64,000 nt of DNA from CBDBBY01 sp965205055. GTDB taxonomy: Bacteria > Pseudomonadota > Alphaproteobacteria > Rhodobacterales > Rhodobacteraceae. Position 1 is the first letter of the stretch. Each line of letters opens with the position of its first letter. This document shows positions 24,746 to 33,480 of this stretch, one piece after another. The stretch covers positions 124,001 to 188,000 of the forward strand of contig OZ242030.1 in the NCBI GenBank assembly GCA_965205055.1. The letters run 5' to 3'. The translations under genes and the position numbers were made by a program. The notes below the pieces were generated by a model that made no database searches, was not told the DNA's origin, and saw only the letters and a list, made by a program, of their open reading frames with translations.

Positions 24746-27700
24746 CTATTCAGCCGCATGCAATATCGGAGGTCGCTCCTCGTTCGCAGGTTCCCTGATA
24801 GTTCGGGTGGAGGTCTTCTTCGCTTCGACTTCGTTTTGACCTTGCGCAGGCGTTGGTGCAGGGGCAATTTTCCGGCGCAACGCTCTTTCAGTCATTTGCG
24901 CGGCTCTCGATTCATTCTCATCCGGCTTATTTGGAACGACGCGCGTAGCGTCCTCGCTCGGCTTGATGGACGAGGCGGCGCTCTGAGGCGACGAACCGGA
25001 TTCCGAAGCCATGGCGACTGCCGGTTCGCTCGGGTCCCAAACGAAGGTCAAGTCCTTGGTTTTCTTGAGCGCTCGCTCCAGCCGCATGTCCAGAGCGACT
25101 TGACTGCTCTTTCCGAGCGTCGTTGCCGCAAGTCTTCGGGTCAGACCGTATGACCCCTTCGCAGCCCAGACCCTCAAAGCAAGCAACGACGGGGTGAAAA
25201 CAAGCGTCAAAGCTGTCGCGGTCGAAAGGCCGAATACGACGGCCGTCGCCAACTGCTTCCACCAAAGCGATGTCGGCGTATTCACGGTGTAGCCGCCGTT
25301 GACGATATCGATGGAGTAGCCGTACATCATCGGAGTAAGCCCGGCGATCGTCGTGATCGACGTCAGCAGGACAGGCCGTATCCGTACTTCGGCGGTCCTG
25401 ACGATCGCCTCCAGACGGGGCATGTATTTGGCGTACTCCTGGTACGTGTCGATCAGCACAATATTGTTGTTCACCACGATTCCCGCCAGCGCCACAATCC
25501 CTGTGCCGGTCATGATGATCGAAAACGGCTGATTCATGACCACCATCCCGATCAACACTCCTGACGTCGAGAGAACGACGGCAAGGAGGACCAGAACGGA
25601 ATTGTACACGCTGTTGAACTGCGCAAGCAGCACCGCGAACATCAACCCCAGCGCCCCTATGAATGCTTGGATCAGGAACGTTTGGCTTTCTTGCTGCTCC
25701 TCTTGGTCGCCGGTCCAATTCCAAGAAACGGACTCAGGCAATCCTGCTTCATTTTCGATCCAATCCGTCAGAAACTGGATGCGCTCTGTCGGCGTCATCG
25801 GGCGACCGTTCTCATTGCGAAGAGTGGGATTCACGCCCGAGCGCACATCAATGTATCTGGACTGGTCCGCGCGGCTTATTTCGGGCAATTGATCGACCGG
25901 AATCCGAGTTACGAAATTCGAGAGCGGAACAAGCCCTCGATCCGTCCGAATGCGAAGCGTGTCCAGAGTGGAGAGAAGCCTGTCGCCCTCGGGCAATCGG
26001 ACCCTTATTTCGATTTCTTCGTCCGACGAGTCCACCCGCATCTCGTCGAGCAGTATTCCGCGCGTGACGAGCTGCAGCATCGCACCGACCGTCTGGACGT
26101 CCGCCCCGAACCGGCCGGCCTTCTCGACGTCGATATCGATCTGCCAATCAATTCCGGGAAGCGGCCTTGTGTCTTCGATGAAGAGAAGCCCTTCGGTATT
26201 GTCGAACTTGGTCCTGACTTTGGTCGCGGCCGCAACGAGATCTTCCCAGTTGTCGCCTGTCAGCCTGAGACTGACGGGTTTTCCTTGCTGGGGTCCGTTC
26301 GATTCCGTCTGGACGTCCGTGTGAATTCCAGGGATGTCGGCAAGCTTGGATTCCAGCAAATCCATAATTTTTCGGGAATCCTTAACTAGGCCGCCCAATT
26401 GCTGCCGCTCCTCCCACGGCAAGAATTCGACCTGCACGTCTCCGATTGTATCCACCGGGCGCGCGCTGCCGCCGGCATTGTTCAATCCGCCGCTTCCAGC
26501 CGTCGAGAACACGGATGCGATTCCTTCCGTCCCGAGGATCAGCTGCTCCACTTCCCGGACAAGTTCGTCTTTCTCGTGCAAGCTGAGATTTCCGCGGGCT
26601 CGAACATAGACTCGGACTTGATCCGGTTCCGTTTCCACGAAGAATGTGACGCCGTTGTTGTTGGCCATGTAATATCGGACCGTGGACGCGACGAACGCGA
26701 CAGTCGCGACGACCACCAGAACGGGCATGACCGGGTTTCCGACGATCAGCTTGATGAACTTTCCGAATTCGGTTCGCTTGATTCCGGTTTCCAATGGTTC
26801 GGATGCTTTCGGCTTCAGCGAACGGACCGTCATCGATATCGCGAATGCGGAAACCGCGAAAAGCAACGCTCCCGGGAGGGTCGCCAGCAGATTCCGTCCG
26901 TCCGGCGTGTCGCCTGAAATCATTCCGGGGTTCAATACGGCCATCGCGGAACCGAACCCGAGCAAGACGAAACCGCCGAGAAGAAACAATCTTGTGCGAA
27001 AGCGCATCATTCGGAACGAAGCGGTCATCGTTTCGAACGCCCGCGTGACTCGTCCCGAAACACCGCCGACAACAGGCAGGAACACCAATGCGACTACCAT
27101 GGACGCCGACAAAACGAAAATGATCGTTACCGGAAGAGTGCCCATGAATTGTCCGGGCATTCCGGGCCAGAAAAGCATCGGAAGAAACGCGCAAAGCGTT
27201 GTGGCCGTGGAAGAGATGATCGGCCAGAACATGCGCTTCGCGGCGTTTCTGAAAGCGCGCATGGGGCCGATCCCTTCCCGGATGTTTCGGTCCCCCAATT
27301 CGACGATCACGATGGCGCTGTCGACGAGCATGCCTACCGACAGGATCAAGCCGAACATGACAATGTTCGAAATCGCGATATTCATTACCGACAGCAGCGC
27401 GAAGCAAAGAAGGAAGGATGTCGGGATCGCAAATCCCACAAGAATGGCGGAACGCATTCCGAGCGCGGCAAGGACGACGATCATGACGATCGCAATTGCG
27501 GTGAGCACCGAACCCTGAAGCTGGTTGACCATCGCCGACACGGAATCGCTCTGGTCCTGCACGTAAGTGATCGAGATTGCGCTGTTCAACTCGTCCGGCC
27601 AGGACGCACGAAGCCCGCTTACGGTGTCTTTGACCAATTGCGAGGTTTCGATGATGTTGGCGCCTTTCCGCTTGACGACTTGAAGGGCGAATGTCGCTTC

Positions 27701-28525
27701 GCCATTCTGGCGTGACGTTCCAGTTCGATCTTGGTACGTCATTTTGATGTCGGCCAGATCGCCCAAGGTCACAACCCGTCCGCCGTTCACCTTGATCGGC
27801 AGTTCGCGAACATCTTGGGGGCTTTCATAGGAGGACGGAATCTTGAGCGCGAATGCTCCCTGCTCGGTTTCGATTTCGCCCGCGGCGACCAACTGGTTGT
27901 TTCTCGAAACTACGGATACGAGCTCATTCGCCGAGACATTGTAGGCTTCGAGTTGCAACGGGTCGATGATCACCTCGAGCATTTCATCTCGAACGCCCGA
28001 CAAGCCTGCTTCAAGCACGGGCCCGAGAGATTCGAGCGTTTCCTGTATCTCGTTAGCCACCCGCAGAAGGGTGCGTTCCGGCAAGTTGCCTGAAATGACG
28101 ACGACCACGACCGGAAAGTCGGAAAAGCTGAATTCTGAAATTGTCGCGCTACTGGCGCCTGCCGGGAACTCCGACTCCGCTCTATCGACGCGATCCCTTA
28201 TGTCCGCCAGCATCTTCGAGCGATCAATTCCGAAAGCGAAAGATAGCGATACCCCTGCGTAATTCTCCGCGGCGGTGGAGGTAATTTCTTCAAGGCCGTC
28301 GAGGTCCCGAAGTCGCGACTCCAAAGGTCGGACAAGCAATCTCTCGCTGTCTTCCGCCGAAATCCCAGGGAACGGCACCGAAACGAAATATGCAGGGATC
28401 TCAATGTCGGGCGAGCCCTCGCGAGGGAGGCTGATATAGGCGGCGGTTCCCGCTGCGATCGAAAGCAGCAGGCAGGCCAGAACCATTCGCGAGTGCGTCG
28501 CAGCCCAATCAATAATGCGGGTCAT
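24746..28525 (-). CDS. RND-family efflux pump, inner-membrane subunit
   Basis: A 1260-aa proton-driven pump of the AcrB/HAE class. It opens with an N-terminal helix then LPREGSPDIEIPAYFVSVPFPG, with the pore-domain start SAEDSERLLVRPLE. The TM4 proton relay is in SVGMLVDSAIVIVE, and the second half has MTGTGIVALAGIVVNNNIVLID. It is longer than the usual 1030-1060 aa. The central loop holds two extra hydrophobic segments (around LFLLGGFVLLGFGSAM and ALLFAVSAFAIS), and a hydrophilic tail of about 130 aa follows the last helix. The ATG at 28525 overlaps the adaptor stop (ATGA), so the two are coupled. The substrate is unknown. Confidence 0.93.
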   Translation of the reverse strand: MTRIIDWAATHSRMVLACLLLSIAAGTAAYISLPREGSPDIEIPAYFVSVPFPGISAEDSERLLVRPLESRLRDLDGLEEITSTAAENYAGVSLSFAFGIDRSKMLADIRDRVDRAESEFPAGASSATISEFSFSDFPVVVVVISGNLPERTLLRVANEIQETLESLGPVLEAGLSGVRDEMLEVIIDPLQLEAYNVSANELVSVVSRNNQLVAAGEIETEQGAFALKIPSSYESPQDVRELPIKVNGGRVVTLGDLADIKMTYQDRTGTSRQNGEATFALQVVKRKGANIIETSQLVKDTVSGLRASWPDELNSAISITYVQDQSDSVSAMVNQLQGSVLTAIAIVMIVVLAALGMRSAILVGFAIPTSFLLCFALLSVMNIAISNIVMFGLILSVGMLVDSAIVIVELGDRNIREGIGPMRAFRNAAKRMFWPIISSTATTLCAFLPMLFWPGMPGQFMGTLPVTIIFVLSASMVVALVFLPVVGGVSGRVTRAFETMTASFRMMRFRTRLFLLGGFVLLGFGSAMAVLNPGMISGDTPDGRNLLATLPGALLFAVSAFAISMTVRSLKPKASEPLETGIKRTEFGKFIKLIVGNPVMPVLVVVATVAFVASTVRYYMANNNGVTFFVETEPDQVRVYVRARGNLSLHEKDELVREVEQLILGTEGIASVFSTAGSGGLNNAGGSARPVDTIGDVQVEFLPWEERQQLGGLVKDSRKIMDLLESKLADIPGIHTDVQTESNGPQQGKPVSLRLTGDNWEDLVAAATKVRTKFDNTEGLLFIEDTRPLPGIDWQIDIDVEKAGRFGADVQTVGAMLQLVTRGILLDEMRVDSSDEEIEIRVRLPEGDRLLSTLDTLRIRTDRGLVPLSNFVTRIPVDQLPEISRADQSRYIDVRSGVNPTLRNENGRPMTPTERIQFLTDWIENEAGLPESVSWNWTGDQEEQQESQTFLIQAFIGALGLMFAVLLAQFNSVYNSVLVLLAVVLSTSGVLIGMVVMNQPFSIIMTGTGIVALAGIVVNNNIVLIDTYQEYAKYMPRLEAIVRTAEVRIRPVLLTSITTIAGLTPMMYGYSIDIVNGGYTVNTPTSLWWKQLATAVVFGLSTATALTLVFTPSLLALRVWAAKGSYGLTRRLAATTLGKSSQVALDMRLERALKKTKDLTFVWDPSEPAVAMASESGSSPQSAASSIKPSEDATRVVPNKPDENESRAAQMTERALRRKIAPAPTPAQGQNEVEAKKTSTRTIREPANEERPPILHAAE

Positions 28526-29628
28526 GACTGTTCGTTCCGGTAGGTAACGCGAACCTTGCTGCCGTCTACCACGTATTCTTGTCCGATCACGATCAAATCT
28601 ACGATGTCGGGGAGGCCGGTCACCCATGCGCCTTCAAGAGAATCCCGCACGATGTCGATAGAATAGAACTTTGCCTCGTCGCCTTCGACCGCGCGGATGC
28701 CAAGCAGGCCATCGTCATCAAGCGTCAATGCCGACTGCGGCACGAGGTGCGCCTCTTCAGACTTTGAAGTGATGAATATCTCGGCTGTCGAGCCGTCGCG
28801 TATGGAGAGGTCCGCGTTGTCGGCTGTGATCTCCAGACGAAACGTCCGCGTATCGGGATCGGCCGAGCGGGAAATGAAGGTCACTTCCCCTGACACCTCC
28901 GTTCCCGACACGAGGCGTGCGGCAGCCGAATTGCCCACATCAATCGCGTCAACGTCGGCTTCCGGAACAAAACCGACGATCTTGATCGGATCCAGCTGAA
29001 TGATTCTTGCGCAAAGCGATCCGGGCTGAAGCAACGATCCCAATTCCGCAGCGTCCGATTCCAGCAGCCCGTCGAACGGCGCTTCCATCGTCAGCCTGAG
29101 TATCTCCTGCTGTGCCCTGTCGACAGCAGCGGTCGCAGCGCGCAGAGCAGCCAGCGCCGCCGTTCGCCCGGTTTCCGATGCGTATCCTTCTTCGGCCAAT
29201 CGGGAGGTCGCGCGCTCGTTCATTTCAGCTTCGCTCAAGCGCGCGTTCGCTTCCGCCAAGCTTGCGTTGCGGGTTCCGGGATCAAGCTTGCAAATTTCTT
29301 GTCCTTCGGTCACGAAGGCGCCCTTCCTCAGCGGTTCCGAGATGACAAGACCTGAAGTTTCGGATCTGACATCGACGAATCGCGCCGCCTCGGTTTGACC
29401 CCTGAGGACAATCCCGCTTTCGACAGGTTGCGCGGAGGAGCGCAGCGCGACGACGTGAACAATTTCGTCTGCTGCCTGCGGATTTTGAGCAAACCCACTT
29501 TCGGAACCTTGCTGTCCTGCGGGTGGCGCTTGGCCTTCCGCGTCCGCGCTGACGGCGTCTCTCTGAGTGACGAGCGCGTACAGCCCGACCGCAACAAGAA
29601 CAGCTGCGATTATTGAAGCGATGCGCAT
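28522..29628 (-). CDS. RND efflux periplasmic adaptor (MFP/HlyD family)
   Basis: A 368-aa adaptor linking the pump to an outer-membrane channel. The chosen start MRIASIIAAVLVAVGLYALV gives a single N-terminal helix. The lipoyl-type hairpin half GLVISEPLRKGAFVTEGQEICKL is followed by an Ala/Glu-rich coiled coil (ARLSEAEMNERATSRLAEEG), the second lipoyl half (EAPFDGLLESDAAELGSLLQ) and a beta-barrel (VPEADVDAIDVG). No outer-membrane factor gene is adjacent. It is transcribed first, then the pump with a 4-nt overlap. Confidence 0.93.
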   Translation of the reverse strand: MRIASIIAAVLVAVGLYALVTQRDAVSADAEGQAPPAGQQGSESGFAQNPQAADEIVHVVALRSSAQPVESGIVLRGQTEAARFVDVRSETSGLVISEPLRKGAFVTEGQEICKLDPGTRNASLAEANARLSEAEMNERATSRLAEEGYASETGRTAALAALRAATAAVDRAQQEILRLTMEAPFDGLLESDAAELGSLLQPGSLCARIIQLDPIKIVGFVPEADVDAIDVGNSAAARLVSGTEVSGEVTFISRSADPDTRTFRLEITADNADLSIRDGSTAEIFITSKSEEAHLVPQSALTLDDDGLLGIRAVEGDEAKFYSIDIVRDSLEGAWVTGLPDIVDLIVIGQEYVVDGSKVRVTYRNEQS

Positions 29629-30256
29629 TAGGACGCCCGTGTGGGAACTTTTGCCGAACTTGAGTTCATTGCTCAAGCATATAGGCATATATTGGCCGAT
29701 CAAATGGAATCAAGGAATTGAGCGAGCCGACGCTAGGCGTTTTGGTCCTATCCTGTTGCTTTCTTGTGGCAAACCGATTTGCTGCGGGACCAGCAATCGT
29801 CTTCGGAATAACCAATCCCGCTTTGCTCAAGAAGCGTTTGCTCAGTTCGGGAAAGCTCTGCGCGAGCGTCGGTGCTTCAATTTCTGTTGAGACCGCAATG
29901 AGAGCGCATACAGCAGGAATTCAATTGCAGCGAAGGCGGGAATTTGCAGCGGCACGGCGTGCAGCATGCTCCTTGGAACCTCTCCGGTTTGGGGTTGGTG
30001 TGTCGTACGTCGGCGAAACATCTGCCAATCGGAACCGGGAATGCACCCTACAAGAGGCATTCACAGATGCCGGGGTGGGCTGCTTACTTCATGTGCGATG
30101 CACATTTCGAAACAAAATCGGCAGCTCGTGCCATTTTGCAACCAAAGGGAGATGCTGGAATCGCCAATCCGCAAGCCTTCGACATCGCGGGTCGACAGTG
30201 CTGGACCATTTACAGCATCGCGTTCTCAAGCGACTGAATGAATTGAATCCCGAGAA
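29629..30256. other. gene-free stretch between RND operon and toxin-antitoxin pair
   Basis: About 630 nt. A long plus-strand frame (29718-30440) crosses it but has Cys/Arg/Ser-rich, non-family composition and overlaps the PIN gene, so it was not accepted. The left end is probably the promoter region for the RND operon. No RNA gene or repeat was seen. Confidence 0.45.
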
Positions 30257-30640
30257 TTATTTTTTGCTCAGCCGGTCGTCGTTTGTAATGAACCGATTAC
30301 TATTGGCTGCAGATGCACAGGCAAGCTGGATCGCATCCTGCGCTTTAATCGAGCGATCTTGGCGGATTTCCACAAACTTGGGGGCCGCATGCAAATCAAA
30401 GGGAACTATCGTCGCGTTCGATCTGATCATTTGCTCGTAGATGTGCATCAATTCCTTATCTTCGATCTCCATGGGCTTGACCAAGACCTCGCCGAAAGTG
30501 AGCGCGGAGGTCAGCAGCTTGTCTCCGCGTTCAATCATGAGCGGTCGCAGGGCAGCGACCCACTCGGCATGCTTTGTTTGGTCCTCAACGAGATGGATGA
30601 ACAGGTTGGTATCCCAGAAGATCCTGCTCACTTCGACCAT
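30257..30640 (-). CDS. PIN-domain toxin (VapC-like RNase)
   Basis: A 127-aa protein with all PIN acidic sites: D10 in IFWDTNLF, E51 in TFGEVLV, D102 in KAQDAIQLACA and an Asp in ITNDDRL (121/122). VapC-type toxins cut tRNA or rRNA with Mg2+. It begins inside the 3' end of the preceding gene (56-nt overlap, different frame), an arrangement typical of antitoxin-toxin pairs. No recognised antitoxin fold is adjacent; the 172-aa neighbour is the candidate. Confidence 0.88.
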   Translation of the reverse strand: MVEVSRIFWDTNLFIHLVEDQTKHAEWVAALRPLMIERGDKLLTSALTFGEVLVKPMEIEDKELMHIYEQMIRSNATIVPFDLHAAPKFVEIRQDRSIKAQDAIQLACASAANSNRFITNDDRLSKK

Positions 30641-31103
30641 CTCTAAGCCGTTCTACGTAGGCGTCGGCATCTTCATCCTCCCAGATGGCTTTGCCAAGGC
30701 CGCGCAAGCTGAGAATGGGGTCAGCTGCCAGACGCCCTCCGCCGACGTACTCGTTCCAATACCAATCGATCAGCTCCCTATATTTTTGTGGCATTTCATC
30801 TTTCCGCGGGGTGAACCTCCCCAAGTTGCGGCGAGGATCGAACGGATCTCCGGGTTTGAATAGGCGACGGCGTCCTTTCGCAGTTTGAAACAACATCCGG
30901 TAACGCCCCGGGTCGTATTCGCTGTTGACGACACAATGTCGAATGACGTGCTCCCAAAGTTCATAATGCAGTTGACTGTCGGCGACATTCTCCGCCTCGG
31001 CCTGCCGGACGATTTCGACGGCTGAGAAATCGGATCGGTCCGGGTGCCGACGGTGCAAGAGAGCGGTCGCAACCCATACTTCATCAGCCACTCGGATTTG
31101 CAT
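30585..31103 (-). CDS. uncharacterised protein paired with the PIN toxin (candidate antitoxin)
   Basis: A 172-aa protein not recognised as a known antitoxin family. The N-terminus MQIRVADEVWVATALLHR is followed by SDFSAVEIVRQAEAENV, which could form a short helical DNA-binding element. The middle is basic and aromatic (RYRMLFQTAKGRRRLFKPGD, LIDWYWNEYVGG). It is transcribed first and overlaps the PIN gene by 56 nt. That overlap and order match type II antitoxins, but the length is about twice the usual 70-90 aa. A GGTGAAAC site precedes the ATG. Confidence 0.7.
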   Translation of the reverse strand: MQIRVADEVWVATALLHRRHPDRSDFSAVEIVRQAEAENVADSQLHYELWEHVIRHCVVNSEYDPGRYRMLFQTAKGRRRLFKPGDPFDPRRNLGRFTPRKDEMPQKYRELIDWYWNEYVGGGRLAADPILSLRGLGKAIWEDEDADAYVERLRDGRSEQDLLGYQPVHPSR

Positions 31104-31459
31104 GTTTCACCTCAATTACAGTGGCAGTATTGGTAATGAATGAACCAATTCTCGAACGTCTTCAAATCCGATTTCCGGCCGCCGTAGAAATGACTTCCGT
31201 GTCCAGTGTGCAAGTGCTGCGATAGTCCTTTTTGCATTTTACAGCGTTCTGCGAAGAGTTGACTTACGGTCGCACTACTCAAAACTCCGGACGATCTTTT
31301 GGAGCCGGCCTTCCAGCGGCGCGGAGGGTGCGTTCCGGGGCGGAGTCGATGATCGACCATCCGGAGTGCCGCGGTCGGATCCTCCGGACCGCTCCCCGCC
31401 ATCGGCAGCTCGCATTGAATCGATAGTTTTCCTGCCGGACCTTAAGTGAAGGGTTCGGC
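31104..31459. other. intergenic stretch upstream of the PIN module
   Basis: About 350 nt with no recognised gene or relic on either strand. Its right end borders the BCCT stump terminator; the left end should hold the promoter for the PIN pair. Confidence 0.4.
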
Positions 31460-31492
31460 AAAAACCGGGCGGCGTTCCGAAACGCCGCCCGG
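31460..31492 (-). terminator. rho-independent terminator after the BCCT stump
   Basis: A 12-bp GC-rich stem (CCGGGCGGCGTT at 31465-31476 with its complement at 31481-31492), a 4-nt loop, and on the minus strand a run of five T at 31464-31460. It lies 9 nt after the stop of the transporter fragment. Confidence 0.85.
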
Positions 31493-31500
31493 AGTCGATG

Positions 31501-31908
31501 CTATACCGCAGGTTGGCCGACCTTGCTGCGCATTGAATCGCGGATCAGCGCCTTCACCATCGCGACGCCCATCAATGCCAGCAAGAAGGAAAACGGCAAT
31601 GCGCCGATGATCATCGCGGTCTGCAGCGCGCCAGGCCGGCCTGCGGTTGGAAGAAACCCGATGACGGCCGTGAGCGTCGCCCCTTGGAAGATGATGTGGA
31701 CACCCGCCTTCCGGGATTCGTCGCCGGCTGCGTTGATGGTGTTGATGATCAGCACGGCCGAGTCCGCGAACGTCACCAGATAGGTCAGCGTCAGGACGAC
31801 GATCACCGCCGACATCGGAACCGCGAAGGCTGGGGGCAGCAATGTGTTCATCGTCTGATACAGCTGTTCGAAAATCGGCGAGCCTTGAATCACGCCGCCC
31901 GGCATCAA
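31501..31908 (-). pseudogene. 3' end of a BCCT (betaine/carnitine/choline) transporter gene
   Basis: Only 135 codons remain of a family that is normally about 500 aa or more. YLVTFADSAVLIINTINAAG corresponds to the conserved late segment FVTSADSGxLVxDxI, and the closing GALQTAMIIGALPFSFLLAL is the usual penultimate helix. An in-frame stop lies just upstream and nothing upstream (31909-32160) encodes the missing part, so the 5' three quarters are gone. It sits directly downstream of betaine/amine catabolic genes, so it was probably the matching uptake protein. Confidence 0.75.
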
Positions 31909-32109
31909 GGCAGAGTCGCATCAATGGGTGAACCCAGACAGGTCGCGCGGCAATATTAGCAATCGCTAATTTTCTGATAAGAAAAACAACTTCCATACGC
32001 CCGGCGGCAGTCCGCTGCCCGGGTCGATGGCCGCGTAAAAGGCCGGGAGCGGCGTTCGCGCCGGGCGGCTCCAGATCTCGCAATGCGCATCCTGCGGACG
32101 CCGCGAAAG

Positions 32110-32137
32110 ACCGGAGCACGATCGGTTATGCTCCGGT
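32110..32137 (-). terminator. terminator-like hairpin after the aminotransferase
   Basis: A 9-bp stem (ACCGGAGCA at 32110-32118 with its complement at 32129-32137) and a 10-nt loop, followed on minus by a short TCTTTC. It lies about 30 nt after the aminotransferase stop. On the plus strand a T-rich run follows, so it could work both ways. Confidence 0.5.
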
Positions 32138-32166
32138 GCAATTTCATTTTTTCGCCGATTTCGGGA

Positions 32167-33480
32167 TCAGAGGTTGCTGAATGCGCGGTCCAGCCCGTCA
32201 TGCACTTGATCGACATCCGCCATAGACAGGCACATCGGCGGCACCATGCGCAGGCAGGACTGATGGGCCCCGGATTTCGACAGGATGATTCCGCTTTCGC
32301 GCGTCGCTTCGAACACGGCGGCGGTGGTCTGCGGATCGGGCTCCTTGGTCTTGCGATCCTTGACCATTTCGATGGCCAGCATCAGACCGCGCCCGCGCAC
32401 ATCGCCGATGGCCGGATGCTTGTCCTTCACCGCGTGCAGGCGTTCCAGCAGCGCCGCGCCGACGTCGCGGGCATTCTCGCGCACCTTGTCTTCCTCGATC
32501 ACCCGCAGCACCGCGCGGCCCGCCGCGCAGGAGGTCGGGTTGGCGCCATAGGTGTGGAACATGAATTTTTCGGCCATAGGCGCGGCGATTTCCTTGCGCG
32601 CTACCACGGCGCCAAGCGGGAAGCCGTTGCCGATGCCCTTGGCCATCACGACGATGTCGGGGATGACGCCGTCCGCCTCAAAGCCCCACATATGGTCGCC
32701 GGTGCGGCCGAAGCCTGCCTGTACCTCGTCCGCGATCAGCAGTCCGCCCTTGGCCCGGACACGTTCGGCTGCGCCGGTCATGTAGCCCTCGGGCATTTCG
32801 ACGATGCCGCCGTAACCCTGCACGCTTTCAATGACGATGCCCGCGACCCGACCCGAGGTTGCCGCGTGGATCGTGCGCTCGATCTCGTCAAGGTAAGGCC
32901 TCGCCCCGGCGTTTTCGCCGAAGATGCCGCGATACTGGTGCGGATCTGGCACGAAAGCCACGTTGCCGGGCATGCCGGGATGCCGCCAGCCGCTGATGCC
33001 GGTGACCGACTGGGCAGCCGCCGTGGGTCCGTGATAGGCCGAGCGCAGGGCCAGCATATCCAAATTGCCGGTATAGCTGCGCGCCATGGCCATGGCGAGG
33101 TCGACGGCTTCGGCGCCCGAGTTAGTGAAATGCACCACCCAATCGATATTTCCGTCCGGGTTGGGCATGGTGGCGGCCAGCTCCTCGGCAAAATGCGCCG
33201 GGACCGGATGGTAGAACATGGTTGTGCAATGGGTCAGTTCCTGCGCCTGCTCCATCGCGGCGGCGACCACCTTCGGGTGGCTGTGGCCGACCGAGATGCA
33301 GACATTCATGCCCAGAAGGTCGGTGTATTTGCGGCCTTCGACATCCCAGAGATATTGCATCGACCCTTTCCGGAACACCATCGGCTCTTTGAACGGTATG
33401 AATTTGCGCTGGGACGCGGCGTAGAAGGTATCGCGCCGCTGCGCCGTCTCGTCCAGCGTCCAGTCGGTTCGGATGTTCAT
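32167..33480 (-). CDS. class III PLP-dependent aminotransferase
   Basis: A 437-aa enzyme of the omega-amino acid/alanine-glyoxylate aminotransferase 2 group. PLP binding is shown by HFTNSGAEAVDLAM (about 117-130), LLIADEVQAGFGRTG with D251, and VVMAKGIGNGFPLG with the Schiff-base Lys at K281. The C-terminal LRMVPPMCLS is typical. It is coupled to the methyltransferase (4-nt overlap), so it likely transfers the amino group of a methyltransfer product or a related amino acid. The substrate cannot be fixed from sequence. Confidence 0.92.
   Translation of the reverse strand: MNIRTDWTLDETAQRRDTFYAASQRKFIPFKEPMVFRKGSMQYLWDVEGRKYTDLLGMNVCISVGHSHPKVVAAAMEQAQELTHCTTMFYHPVPAHFAEELAATMPNPDGNIDWVVHFTNSGAEAVDLAMAMARSYTGNLDMLALRSAYHGPTAAAQSVTGISGWRHPGMPGNVAFVPDPHQYRGIFGENAGARPYLDEIERTIHAATSGRVAGIVIESVQGYGGIVEMPEGYMTGAAERVRAKGGLLIADEVQAGFGRTGDHMWGFEADGVIPDIVVMAKGIGNGFPLGAVVARKEIAAPMAEKFMFHTYGANPTSCAAGRAVLRVIEEDKVRENARDVGAALLERLHAVKDKHPAIGDVRGRGLMLAIEMVKDRKTKEPDPQTTAAVFEATRESGIILSKSGAHQSCLRMVPPMCLSMADVDQVHDGLDRAFSNL

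Noticed and set aside
29718..30440. A 240-codon plus-strand frame
   Set aside because: Cys/Arg/Ser-rich with no family pattern and overlapping the PIN gene on the other strand.
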